From Candidatus Woesearchaeota archaeon (GTDB lineage Archaea > Nanobdellota > Nanobdellia > Woesearchaeales > GCA-2686295): a stretch of 64,000 nt of DNA. The stretch is taken from contig JABMPT010000003.1 of the NCBI GenBank assembly GCA_013202845.1, positions 1 to 64,000 on the forward strand, in the 5' to 3' direction. Both the position numbers and the translations under genes were made by a program. This document shows positions 7,544 to 17,026 of the stretch, piece by piece (positions within the stretch are counted from its first letter, which is position 1; each line of letters opens with the position of its first letter). The notes below the pieces were generated by a model. The model had not been told where the DNA came from, did not search any database, and saw only the letters and a program-made list of their open reading frames with translations.

Positions 7544-9844
7544 ATGAAAGGATATGTTGTTTACCCGACTTACAGGATTGTTGATGAGAAGGCTTATGTT
7601 CATCTTTTTGGCAGACTTGAGAATGGAGAATCATTCCAAACTATCAATTATTTCAGACCATATTTCTATATTAAAGAGAAGAATTTGAAGAAAGCATTAA
7701 AGACTGTTAATTTTGAATATGAAAAAACAACTCTGAAGAACTTTGGTGGAAAAAAAGTTATCAAAGTAATCCTCGACGTCCCTAGAAAAGTTCCTGAGCT
7801 GAGGAAGAAGTTGGAGGACAAGGAGATTGAGTGCTTTGAAGCAGATATAAGGTTTGCTTATCGGTTCATGATGGACAAGGATTTTAAAGGAACTTTGGAG
7901 ATAAACGGTGATTTCAAGAAAGGTGAGCTTGTCAACAGAATTTATGAAGAACCTGAATTGAAACCAGTTGAATGGGAGCCAGAGCTAAAAGTTTTATCTA
8001 TAGATATAGAAACTGACAGGCATGCGAGAGAACTGTACTCAATATCAATGCATACAGAGAATTTTTCTAAAGCAATAATCATATCTGACAAAAATCTAAA
8101 AAATGCTATTTCTGTGAAAAATGAAAGCCAATTGCTTGAAAAATTTAGGGAAAAGCTGTTGGAGTTGGACCCTGATATTATAACCGGTTGGAACGTAATA
8201 GATTTTGACCTTATAAAACTAGAAGAAAAGTTCAGGCAGTACGGCATGGATTTCAAGCTGGGAAGGGATGATGTTAAATGTTTTATTAGAAAACAGGAAT
8301 CTTTTTTCAGGGATTCATCTGCAAACTTTCCAGGGAGAATGGTCCTTGACGGAATACATCTGTTGAAAACCTCTTTTATCAGATTACAGGATTACAAACT
8401 AGACACTGCTGCTAGTGAATTTTTGGGAGAAAAAAAGCTTATAGGAGCTCAAAACAAGGGCGCAGAAATAGAAGACGCTTTCAAGAACAATCCACAGAAA
8501 TTAGCAAATTATAACCTAAAAGATTCTGAACTGGTAACTGGAATCCTTGATAAGACAGGCGTACTAGGATTAACATTGCAAAGATCATTGTTAACAGGAA
8601 TACAGCTTGACAGGGTCAAGGGAAGCATTTCAGCTTTTGACTCATTGTACTTGAGAGATCTGAGAAAAAAAGGCTATGTCGCTCCTTCTGCAAAATTTGG
8701 AAACCGGGAAGAGAGAATCAAAGGCGGCTACGTCATGAAACCAAAACCAGGAATATATGATTATGTTATTGTGTGCGACTTCAAAAGCCTGTACCCAAGT
8801 ATAATAAGGACTTTCAACATAGATCCATTCACATATGTAAAAGACGGTAAAGGCAAAAACCTGATAAAAGCGCCTAACGGAGCTTGTTTCAGAAGAGAAC
8901 ATGGTATACTTTCAGATATGATCCAACATCTATGGGATGCAAGAGATGTTATTAAGAAGAAAAAAGATGCAACTGGCAGTTATGCTATCAAGGTTGTTAT
9001 GAATTCTATGTTTGGAGTTATGGCCAATCCTGTGTTTAGGTTCCATAGCATAGATATGGCAAATGCCATAACATATTTTGCTCAGCATTTCATAAAACTC
9101 GCTGCAAAAAAGATTGAAGAAATGGGTTATGAAGTGATATACGGCGACACTGACAGTGTATTTGTAAATCTGAATGTTAAGAACGAGAAAGAAGCTGACA
9201 AGATAGGATTAGATATTCAAAATAAGATGAATGAATTCTTCGCAAAGCACATTGACAAGGAATATGATGTGAAAAGCTTTCTAGAACTGGAATTCGAAAA
9301 AATATACAAACGTTTCCTAATGCCAAAAGCCCGTGGCTCTGAAGAAGGCAGCAAGAAAAGATACGCAGGCCTCATAGTTAAGGACAGCAAAGAGAAGATG
9401 GACTTTGTAGGTCTGGAGTTTGTCAGAAGGGATTGGACAGAGCTAGCCAAGAAATTCCAATTAGAGTTATTGGATAAGATATTCCACAAAAAAGAAGTCG
9501 CTAAATATGTAAAGAAATTTGTTGATGACTTGAAAAAAGGCAAACATAACGAATTATTGATTTACAGGAAAGCAATAAGAAAAAGTCTTGATGCATATGT
9601 AAAGACAACTCCGCCCCATGTAAAAGCAGCTCGCATGCTGAAAGAGTTGAAAAGCAACATAATCGAGTATGTCATGACTGTAAATGGTCCTGAACCATTA
9701 GAACTGCAGAAAAGCAGGATTGATTATGAACATTACATTGAGAAACAAATAAAACCATTGGCAGATACAGTTCTTAGTTTCTTTGACACAAACTTTGATG
9801 ATATTATCAAAAATAGTTCTCAGAAAACATTGTTCGGATACTAA
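7544..9844 (+). CDS. polB: Family B DNA polymerase, Pol II-like
   Basis: 766-aa replicative/repair polymerase. The exonuclease motifs are Exo I 'SIDIETD' (about residue 155), Exo II 'ITGWNVIDFDLI' and Exo III 'YNLKDSELV'. Polymerase motif A is 'DFKSLYPSIIRTFNIDP', motif B 'KVVMNSMFGVM' and motif C 'YGDTDSVFV'. The 'RTFNIDP' context closely matches bacterial DNA polymerase II rather than typical archaeal PolB1/B3. The protein ends 'SQKTLFGY', a plausible PCNA-interacting motif (Q-x-x-L-F-x-aromatic). Proofreading and polymerase sites both look intact. It diverges from ABCE1, and its 3' end overlaps the next gene by 4 nt. Confidence 0.95.
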   Translation: MKGYVVYPTYRIVDEKAYVHLFGRLENGESFQTINYFRPYFYIKEKNLKKALKTVNFEYEKTTLKNFGGKKVIKVILDVPRKVPELRKKLEDKEIECFEADIRFAYRFMMDKDFKGTLEINGDFKKGELVNRIYEEPELKPVEWEPELKVLSIDIETDRHARELYSISMHTENFSKAIIISDKNLKNAISVKNESQLLEKFREKLLELDPDIITGWNVIDFDLIKLEEKFRQYGMDFKLGRDDVKCFIRKQESFFRDSSANFPGRMVLDGIHLLKTSFIRLQDYKLDTAASEFLGEKKLIGAQNKGAEIEDAFKNNPQKLANYNLKDSELVTGILDKTGVLGLTLQRSLLTGIQLDRVKGSISAFDSLYLRDLRKKGYVAPSAKFGNREERIKGGYVMKPKPGIYDYVIVCDFKSLYPSIIRTFNIDPFTYVKDGKGKNLIKAPNGACFRREHGILSDMIQHLWDARDVIKKKKDATGSYAIKVVMNSMFGVMANPVFRFHSIDMANAITYFAQHFIKLAAKKIEEMGYEVIYGDTDSVFVNLNVKNEKEADKIGLDIQNKMNEFFAKHIDKEYDVKSFLELEFEKIYKRFLMPKARGSEEGSKKRYAGLIVKDSKEKMDFVGLEFVRRDWTELAKKFQLELLDKIFHKKEVAKYVKKFVDDLKKGKHNELLIYRKAIRKSLDAYVKTTPPHVKAARMLKELKSNIIEYVMTVNGPEPLELQKSRIDYEHYIEKQIKPLADTVLSFFDTNFDDIIKNSSQKTLFGY

Positions 9845-10113
9845 GTCAACTGCACATACCCTGGTTCTGGCTCTTTGACCGTTCCATCTGATTTTAGAGC
9901 ATCTAAAGTAGTCATGACTTCGCTTTCAGCAAGTCCTTGAATACCTGCTTCTATAATTACTGCTTCAACTAGAATCTTTTTCCCTTTTGAGGCAGTGAAT
10001 TCATTCAGGATGTCAAGAATCTTTATTTTATTGTCTACCTCAGATTCCTGCCTGATACTTGAAGCAGTCATCCTTTGAATTTCCATTAACCTATCGAAAT
10101 CTGAGTCATCCAT
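9841..10113 (-). CDS. Small winged-helix protein resembling MCM C-terminal domain
   Basis: 90-aa protein. After a helical N terminus, residues 30-90 form a winged-helix pattern: 'IKILDILNEFTASKGKKI', then 'VIIEAGIQGLAESEVMTTL', then 'LKSDGTVKEPEPGYVQLT'. The ending 'G-x-V-x-E-P-x-P-G-Y-V' is very like the C-terminal winged helix of archaeal MCM helicases. It lies back to back with an MCM-like ATPase that lacks this domain. It could be a detached MCM accessory domain or an unrelated transcription factor. Convergent with polB, with a 4-nt overlap. Confidence 0.6.
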   Translation of the reverse strand: MDDSDFDRLMEIQRMTASSIRQESEVDNKIKILDILNEFTASKGKKILVEAVIIEAGIQGLAESEVMTTLDALKSDGTVKEPEPGYVQLT

Positions 10114-10120
10114 TTTCAGA

Positions 10121-10210
10121 ATTAATATACATTTATCAATCCCCCTCTAGCTGTATAGGATTCTGTATATAAAAAGGTTTTGGAAAATGGGAGGAAAATT
10201 GTATATTAAT
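10121..10210. promoter_or_regulatory. Divergent promoter region with 11-bp inverted repeat
   Basis: ATTAATATACA (10121-10131) and its exact reverse complement TGTATATTAAT (10200-10210) flank the divergent gap. Just downstream of the second arm, CGAAAACTTTATATG (10221-10235) looks like a BRE plus TATA for the MCM-like gene, whose GAGGGG Shine-Dalgarno precedes the ATG at 10266. The arms may be operators coordinating both genes. They are AT-rich, so chance similarity is possible. Confidence 0.4.
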
Positions 10211-10265
10211 AGCAAAATCCCGAAAACTTTATATGTTCTAAGGAATTATTGAGCAAAGAGGGGTC

Positions 10266-11432
10266 ATGTCAATACTAAAACTGCTAATACCTTTATCTAG
10301 GAAGAGTAAAAAGGATCTTGTGAAGATAAAGAAATACCTTGATTACAGCGATTTTAAGAAGATTAAGAAGTTTTTAAAGCTTGGAAAGATAGGAATAGCA
10401 TACTCTTCTCTAAAAGTCTCTGATAAACTGATAGAAGATGAATCATTCCCAATACTCAATCCGGGAGTTGAAGACAAAGACATAGTAAAAATCACAGAAG
10501 AGTGGAATGACATCATCGGCCAGAAGGTAAGAGAGAAGAAATACGAAGAATTCTCATTAATGGCCGAAGAGAGGATAAAGAAGTTCATAGCGTCGCACAT
10601 AGTTGGTTTGGATTCTGTGAAAGAAGCTGCTTTGCTATTATTATTCTCACTCGACAAAGTGCATGTTTTGCTTTTAGGAGACCCCGGAACTGGAAAAACA
10701 GATATCTTAAGAGCTATTGATGAAATAGCGCCTATATCCTCATTTGGCCTTGGCTCAGGAACAAGTGCAGCAGGACTAACAGCCGCAGCAAGAGGAAATG
10801 ACATAATAAAAGGCCTATTGCCTATGGCAGACAAGGGAATCTGTTGTGTCGACGAACTGAACTTGATGAGGGGCAGAGAACGTGGCTCATTGTTGAATGC
10901 TATGGAGAAAGGCTTTGTAACCTATGATAAAGGAACCAAGCATGTAAAGCTGGATGCCAGAATCAGCTTATTGGCAACAGCTAATCCAAAAGGAGACAAA
11001 TTTGTGGGAAGAACTCCAGAGACTTGGCTTAAACAGATACCTTTTGACCCTGCATTGATGTCAAGATTCCACTTAGTGTTCTTTGTTAGAAGACCAAGCA
11101 CAGAACAATTCATTAATATTGCTGAAAAAATCGTTAGTGAAACTGAGAAGAATTTGGAGATAAATGATGCTTTGTTCTTAAGAGACTATGTCGAGTTCTC
11201 ACATATGATGGACGTGGGATTTGATGAAAAACTGAAGAAACAAATTGTTGACTTCTCTGCAAAACTAAAGAAAGATGAGAAAAACTTCTTAGTAGAAGTA
11301 AGCCCAAGACTAATCCTCGGAATAATGAGACTTGCCAAGGCATCTGCAAGAATAGAACTCAGGAACCTGGTCGAGCAGAAAGATTTGGACAAAGTATTTA
11401 AACTCTATGAGAAGAGTCTATATGTAAAATGA
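10266..11432 (+). CDS. Minimal MCM-like AAA+ ATPase
   Basis: 388 aa with the MCM AAA+ core but no N-terminal OB/zinc hexamerisation domain and no C-terminal winged helix. Archaeal MCMs are usually 650-700 aa. Walker A is 'GDPGTGKT' (about 138-145). The MCM-specific 'GTSAAGLTAAARG' helix-2 insert region, Walker B 'GICCVDELN', sensor 1 'LLATANPKGD' and arginine finger 'LMSRFHLVFFVRR' follow. Residues 1-110 are Lys-rich helices of unknown role. It may be an MCM paralogue working as a helicase loader or ATPase, or a reduced helicase. First gene of a run with tight overlaps. Confidence 0.8.
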   Translation: MSILKLLIPLSRKSKKDLVKIKKYLDYSDFKKIKKFLKLGKIGIAYSSLKVSDKLIEDESFPILNPGVEDKDIVKITEEWNDIIGQKVREKKYEEFSLMAEERIKKFIASHIVGLDSVKEAALLLLFSLDKVHVLLLGDPGTGKTDILRAIDEIAPISSFGLGSGTSAAGLTAAARGNDIIKGLLPMADKGICCVDELNLMRGRERGSLLNAMEKGFVTYDKGTKHVKLDARISLLATANPKGDKFVGRTPETWLKQIPFDPALMSRFHLVFFVRRPSTEQFINIAEKIVSETEKNLEINDALFLRDYVEFSHMMDVGFDEKLKKQIVDFSAKLKKDEKNFLVEVSPRLILGIMRLAKASARIELRNLVEQKDLDKVFKLYEKSLYVK

Positions 11433-11983
11433 TTAACCTGAAAAAAGCAGCAATAATAGCCGTAATAGCAATATTGTTTGCATCATTCATATTCAGCTTA
11501 ATACTGGCAATCTATGAAAGACCGGAATATTCTGACTATTGTGAGGAGGTTTATCCATATAAAACTCCTGTCGCAAGAGAACTGGATTGTCCATCTACGA
11601 CCTTTCCTGAGACTCGAGCAAGAGAATGTGAGGATAAAGGACATGAATTTACTCCTATTTACAGCGATGGTTGTGTTGAAGGTTATGAATGCAGGGCTTG
11701 CAGAGTAGAATATGATGAAGCCAGAAAGGATTATCAATTATTCAAGTTTATAATGTCTACTGCACTCGGATTAATAGCTGTCATCCTGAGCATATATTTG
11801 CCTTTCGAAAGCGATTCTTTGAAAGAATGGCTACTAGCAGGATTCTTGATAGGAGGATTAGCAGCCATATTCATAGGGACAATAGAATACTTTAATGACG
11901 CACACAGAATTCTAAGGCCAATAATTATTTTAATAGAGTTATTTTTAGTGGTATTTGTCTCTTATAAGAAAATCAAAAGATGA
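11429..11983 (+). CDS. Membrane protein with Cys-rich external loop
   Basis: 184 aa, four predicted TM helices: about 8-29, 107-128, 135-153 and 163-180. Between TM1 and TM2 is a roughly 75-residue loop with six cysteines ('YCEEVYPYKT', 'ELDCPST', 'RECEDKGHE', 'GCVEGYECRACRV'), probably disulfide-bonded outside the cell. Not a family I recognise. It overlaps the MCM-like gene and cutA by ATGA junctions, so it is co-transcribed with them. That says little about function. Confidence 0.7.
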   Translation: MINLKKAAIIAVIAILFASFIFSLILAIYERPEYSDYCEEVYPYKTPVARELDCPSTTFPETRARECEDKGHEFTPIYSDGCVEGYECRACRVEYDEARKDYQLFKFIMSTALGLIAVILSIYLPFESDSLKEWLLAGFLIGGLAAIFIGTIEYFNDAHRILRPIIILIELFLVVFVSYKKIKR

Positions 11984-12291
11984 TACTCTACTATGTGCCT
12001 TGCAAGGACAAGAAAGAAGCTAAAAAAATAGCTAAAGAACTTCTAAAAGAGAAACTAATAGCCTGTGCAAATATTGTGGATTCAGATTCGATATATGAAT
12101 GGGAAGGGAAACTTAAGGAAGAAAAAGAAGCAATCATGTTCATCAAAACACTTGACCGCTGTGAAGAAGAAGTAAAGGACAAAATCAGAGAACTTCATTC
12201 TTACGACATTCCAGCCATAATAAAGATCACGGGCAGAGCAAACAAAGAATATCTTTCTTGGATGGAAGGCTGCGTCAAGGAAATACCATAA
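11980..12291 (+). CDS. cutA: CutA1-family protein
   Basis: 103-aa CutA1 homologue, a small trimeric ferredoxin-like protein historically linked to divalent cation tolerance. The family pattern is clear: 'KEAKKIAKELLKEKLIACAN', 'IYEWEGKLKEEKEAIMFIKT' and the C-terminal 'HSYDIPAIIKI' with 'YLSWM'. Length is normal. It starts inside the stop codon of the membrane protein gene. Its cellular role is poorly settled across the family. Confidence 0.93.
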   Translation: MILYYVPCKDKKEAKKIAKELLKEKLIACANIVDSDSIYEWEGKLKEEKEAIMFIKTLDRCEEEVKDKIRELHSYDIPAIIKITGRANKEYLSWMEGCVKEIP

Positions 12292-12323
12292 AAAATATAA
12301 AGCGCTTCTCATAAAAACAGTTT

Positions 12324-13376
12324 ATGGCTGCTATTTTAGGATTTGAATATTTTGGCAACACAACATATAATTACTTGATATTTTTTGGTATAATAATAGT
12401 TTCAATAATCATTGGAAGAATAGTATTCTATGTGAGCAGTGGTTTCCTGAAACAAAAAGCAGAGAAAACTAAGAGCAAAATCGATGATATAATCATAGCT
12501 GTGATGGAGAAACCCTTGGTTTTTCTCATCTTTGTTATAGGTTTTATTGTAGCTCTTCAGACTCTCAACTTATCTCCAGGCGCAGATAAATTTTTCTCGA
12601 ATGTCGTACATATAATACTAATAATCAACATATTTTGGTTTGTAATATACTTTGTAGATGCCTTGATTGTAAATTACATCAAACCATTGGCCTCAAAGAC
12701 AAAATCTGAGTTGGATGATGTATTGCTGCCAATTATCAGAAGAATCGTCAAGATTACTTTGATAGTCATGGCTGCTATTATCATAATCGATAAATTTGGC
12801 TACGATGTAACTTCTCTGATTGCAGGACTTGGTATTGGAGGCCTGGCTTTTGCATTAGCTGCCAAAGACATGCTGGCAAACCTATTCGGGGGAGTTGCCA
12901 TACTAACAGACAAGCCTTTCAAGCTTGGCGACAGGATAAAAATCGAAGATTATGACGGATGGGTTAGAGAAATAGGATTGAGATCAACCAGGATTGAAAC
13001 ACTTGATGGATTCCAATTAATAGTTCCAAACTCAAAGATTTCTGATACTATATTGCAGAACGTCTCAAGAGAAAAATCTAGAAAAGTAAAAGCAACAATA
13101 GGCGTTGAGTACAATACTTCCATGAAAAAGATGGAGGAAGCAAAGAAAATACTGGAAGATGTCATACTAAAGAACAAAGACACAGAAAACAGATCAATAG
13201 TAAGTTTTACAGAATTTGCAGATAGCTCATTGAACTTCTTGGTTATTTACTGGATTAAAAACTTGGATGAGATTTTAGAAGCACGACATAATGTGAACAT
13301 GGAGATTAAAAAGAGGTTTGAAAAAGCCAAGATAGAGATGGCTTTCCCGACAAGAACTGTTTATATGAAAAAATGA
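12324..13376 (+). CDS. mscS: Small-conductance mechanosensitive channel (MscS family)
   Basis: 350-aa MscS-type channel. Four or so hydrophobic helices occupy residues 10-160. The pore-lining TM3 is glycine/alanine-rich, 'IAGLGIGGLAFALAAKDMLA', followed by 'NLFGGVAILTDKPFKLGDRI', the classic start of the cytoplasmic beta domain. The C terminus 'GMAFPTRTVYMKK'-like end ('MAFPTRTVYMKK') is also typical. It should release solutes on hypo-osmotic shock. AAATATAAAG about 26 nt before the ATG suggests its own promoter. It overlaps pcm by 4 nt. Confidence 0.93.
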   Translation: MAAILGFEYFGNTTYNYLIFFGIIIVSIIIGRIVFYVSSGFLKQKAEKTKSKIDDIIIAVMEKPLVFLIFVIGFIVALQTLNLSPGADKFFSNVVHIILIINIFWFVIYFVDALIVNYIKPLASKTKSELDDVLLPIIRRIVKITLIVMAAIIIIDKFGYDVTSLIAGLGIGGLAFALAAKDMLANLFGGVAILTDKPFKLGDRIKIEDYDGWVREIGLRSTRIETLDGFQLIVPNSKISDTILQNVSREKSRKVKATIGVEYNTSMKKMEEAKKILEDVILKNKDTENRSIVSFTEFADSSLNFLVIYWIKNLDEILEARHNVNMEIKKRFEKAKIEMAFPTRTVYMKK

Positions 13377-14014
13377 ATTACTCTGAGCCAAGAAAAAGTA
13401 TGGTTGATAACCAACTCAGAGGTCGGGACATAAAAGACGAACTTGTTCTAAAAGCAATGGAGAAAGTTCCTAGACATGAATTTGTTCCAGAAGAGCACAA
13501 AGAAAGAGCTTATGGAGATTTTCCAGTGCCAATAGGTCTGGGACAAACTATTTCACAGCCATATGTTGTTGCTGCAATGACAGAAGCACTGACTCTTAAA
13601 GGTGGTGAAAAAATCTTGGAAATAGGAACTGGTTCAGGTTATCAGGCGGCAGTACTTGCAGAGATAGCAAAGAAAGTCTACACAATCGAAAGAATAAAGG
13701 AATTAACAGAAAAAAGCAGAGAGACCCTGAAGAAACTCAACTATAACAATGTGAAAGTAGTTGAAGGCGACGGACATGAAGGCTATAAGGAAGGATTCCC
13801 ATATGATGGCATTCTAGTAACTGCAGCTTGCCAGAAGATTCCCGAACAATTAAATGAACAATTAAATGAAGGTGGCAGAATTGTCATACCTATTGGTGAC
13901 CGTTCATTCCAAGAACTATTTGTTTTCACGAAAAACAAAGGTAAGTTGGAGGAGAAATTCTTATTTGACTGCAGATTCGTGCCCATGATAGGAGCTTCTG
14001 GCTGGAATTATTGA
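13373..14014 (+). CDS. pcm: Protein-L-isoaspartate O-methyltransferase
   Basis: 213-aa Pcm. It uses SAM to methylate isoaspartyl residues in aged proteins and start their repair. Family marks: 'VPRHEFVPEEHKERAYGD' near residues 33-50, 'PIGLGQTISQPYVVAAM', SAM motif I 'ILEIGTGSGYQAAVLAE', and the post-motif 'EGDGHEGYKEGFPYDGILVTAA'. The C terminus is short but normal for archaeal Pcm. ATGA overlap with mscS puts it last in the 10266-14014 operon. Confidence 0.95.
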   Translation: MNYSEPRKSMVDNQLRGRDIKDELVLKAMEKVPRHEFVPEEHKERAYGDFPVPIGLGQTISQPYVVAAMTEALTLKGGEKILEIGTGSGYQAAVLAEIAKKVYTIERIKELTEKSRETLKKLNYNNVKVVEGDGHEGYKEGFPYDGILVTAACQKIPEQLNEQLNEGGRIVIPIGDRSFQELFVFTKNKGKLEEKFLFDCRFVPMIGASGWNY

Positions 14015-14043
14015 TAATCTTTATAAACCAGATTACAACTAGT

Positions 14044-14101
14044 ACTGGCAGGAATAATGCCTGGGGGAAAGAGGTGAGTCTTTTTTTCTTAGGGTTATTC
14101 C
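14044..14101 (+). other. Structured intergenic element with GAGGTGAGT, copy 1
   Basis: After pcm, CTTTATAAACC (about 14019-14029) resembles a TATA box. It is followed by hairpin GGCA-GGAATAA-TGCC, then GGGGGAAAGAGGTGAGT and a T7 tract. The loop GGAATAA can instead pair with TTATTCC at 14095-14101. A related arrangement (hairpin, GGGAAAAAGAGGTGAGT) occurs at 21243. It could be a short RNA of about 40-60 nt ending at the T tract, or an attenuator. A 36-codon frame from the GTG is open but runs over the next promoter and looks unlikely. Confidence 0.4.
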
Positions 14102-14192
14102 CATTTATCTATATTAACATATTCTTTTGTGCACGGAAAAGCAAAAGATTTTTATATATACAAGCACCATTTTATAGCAAGGGGTGATCACA

Positions 14193-15435
<1,243 letters not shown>

Positions 15436-15470
15436 TTAATTTTTTATACTCCTTTTCTTTTTTTAACAAT
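15436..15470 (+). promoter_or_regulatory. T-rich gap/pgk spacer with TATA-like element
   Basis: AATTTTTTATACTCC...TTTTTTTAAC: two T tracts that could end gap transcripts, and TTTTTATAC about 25-30 nt before the pgk ATG as a possible leaderless promoter. The two roles cannot be separated by eye. Confidence 0.4.
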
Positions 15471-16604
15471 ATGAGAACATTAACACAGGTTGATATCACT
15501 GGTTTGAGAGTTCTTTTGAGAGTTGACTACAATGTTCCTTTAGATGAGCGTGGAGAAATAATTGATGACTTCAAGATAAAGCAGAGTCTTCCAACATTGA
15601 AATATGTTCTAAAAAGAGCCAAACAAGTCATAATAATGAGTCATCTTGGCAGACCAGAAGGCAAACATGTGAAAGAACTTAAGATGGATAAAGTTGCTCT
15701 TCGCTTGATGAAGCATGTTGGAAAGAATGTTACCAAGCTTGATGATTGTGTGAATGTCGTCATTCCTGATGAAAAGGTTGTATTGCTTGAAAACCTTCGA
15801 TTCCATAAAGAAGAGAAAGAAAACAATTCTGAATTTGCAAAAAAACTTGCTTCACACGGAGATGTGTTTGTGAACGATGCCTTCGGTGTTTCTCACAGAG
15901 CACATGCATCAACCGTTGGTGTGACAAAGTTTCTTCCTTCATGCGCTGGTCTATTGATTCAGAAAGAGGTTGAAAACCTGGATTTTTCAAAAGCTGAGAG
16001 ACCCTTAATTGTTATCGTGGGTGGCTCTAAACTTTCTACGAAATTTCCTGTAATGAACTCATTGCTTCCTGAAGTTGATGAGCTTTTAGTTGGAGGTGCC
16101 ATGATATTCACATTCTACAAAAGTCTTGGCTTGGAGATTGGTGGCTCAATGTGTGAAGACAACCAAATTGTGACTGCTAAGCTCTTATTGAACAATGAGA
16201 AATTAATCTTACCAAGCGATGTAGTGGTTGCTTCTGAAGTTAGTGAAAAAGCCAAGTCTAAAACTGTTGAAACTGACAAGATTCCAAAGAAATGGATTGG
16301 TTTAGATCTTGGTGAAAAAACTATTGAAGATTTCAAAAAGAGATTAAAGAAAGCCAAGACTGTTTTCTGGAATGGACCCCTTGGCGTTTATGAAATTGAG
16401 AAATATGCCAAAGCAAGTTATGATTTGACAAAGTTTTTAGCAGGTCTAAAAGCAAAGGTCATCATTGGTGGTGGTGACAGCGCCGCCATTGTTGAAAAAC
16501 TTGGTTTGAGAGATGAATTCTCGCATGTCTCCACTGGTGGTGGTGCTTCTTTGGAATTTATCCAGAAAGGAACTCTGCCTGCTTTAGAAGTATTGAAGAA
16601 CTAG
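15471..16604 (+). CDS. pgk: Phosphoglycerate kinase
   Basis: 377-aa PGK transferring phosphate from 1,3-bisphosphoglycerate to ADP. N-terminal substrate-domain motifs: 'VLLRVDYNVPLDERGEI', 'IIMSHLGRPEGK', 'LLENLRFHKEEKENN', 'VFVNDAFGVSHRAHAS'. The nucleotide domain has 'VIVGGSKLSTKF' (Ser-Lys where GAKVSDK is usual), 'VFWNGPLGVYE' and 'STGGGASLEFI'. It is slightly shorter than typical 390-410 aa archaeal PGKs but complete. It directly follows gap. Its stop overlaps the convergent gene by 4 nt. Confidence 0.97.
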   Translation: MRTLTQVDITGLRVLLRVDYNVPLDERGEIIDDFKIKQSLPTLKYVLKRAKQVIIMSHLGRPEGKHVKELKMDKVALRLMKHVGKNVTKLDDCVNVVIPDEKVVLLENLRFHKEEKENNSEFAKKLASHGDVFVNDAFGVSHRAHASTVGVTKFLPSCAGLLIQKEVENLDFSKAERPLIVIVGGSKLSTKFPVMNSLLPEVDELLVGGAMIFTFYKSLGLEIGGSMCEDNQIVTAKLLLNNEKLILPSDVVVASEVSEKAKSKTVETDKIPKKWIGLDLGEKTIEDFKKRLKKAKTVFWNGPLGVYEIEKYAKASYDLTKFLAGLKAKVIIGGGDSAAIVEKLGLRDEFSHVSTGGGASLEFIQKGTLPALEVLKN

Positions 16605-17026
16605 TTTTCTCTTCTCAAATAATTTCCTTTATCTAGGATGTTCTTTACTCCTTTATTAGTTAGTTTTCCATATCCAAGGTTTTCATTCTTCTCATTCTGT
16701 ACTAGAACTAATCCTGAATCAGTATTCTTCTTGACAATACTGTCCATGAACACATCCCTCCCGCATAGAAACAACCATTCTGCCTTTTTTGAAATAAAAA
16801 CTTTTTTGTCAGAAAGCTTTGCAATCATATCAATGAGTGCAGGACTTGGTTCAAAAATCTTTTTCTTCTCTCCAAGAAAAATTCCCATTGAAAAAACTTC
16901 CTTGCCTATCTTCTCACGTAGTTTTTTTTGTTCATCCTGCACAAAAAAGTACTCTCTGCCAATCTTCACTATTCCATTAATTTTCTTATCTGTGAATTTG
17001 GATATGAATTCATTTATGCTATCCAT
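16601..17026 (-). CDS. NIP7-like pre-PUA/PUA RNA-binding protein
   Basis: 141 aa. The C-terminal half reads 'KAEWLFLCGRDVFMDSIV', 'GLVLVQNEKNENLGYGK' and 'IKN'-like 'VKNILDKGNYLRRE', closely following archaeal NIP7: an EWLF-x-x-GRDVF linker, then a PUA domain ending with D-x-G-x-YLR. NIP7 proteins take part in ribosome biogenesis and bind RNA through PUA. The N-terminal half is divergent. It starts 8 nt inside the end of the coiled-coil gene, so the two are translationally coupled. Confidence 0.7.
   Translation of the reverse strand: MDSINEFISKFTDKKINGIVKIGREYFFVQDEQKKLREKIGKEVFSMGIFLGEKKKIFEPSPALIDMIAKLSDKKVFISKKAEWLFLCGRDVFMDSIVKKNTDSGLVLVQNEKNENLGYGKLTNKGVKNILDKGNYLRREN

Noticed and set aside
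14084-14187. 36-codon GTG frame after GAGGTGAGT in hairpin copy 1
   Set aside because: Runs through the T tract and the promoter of the next gene, and copy 2 has no equivalent frame, so the element is unlikely to be coding.
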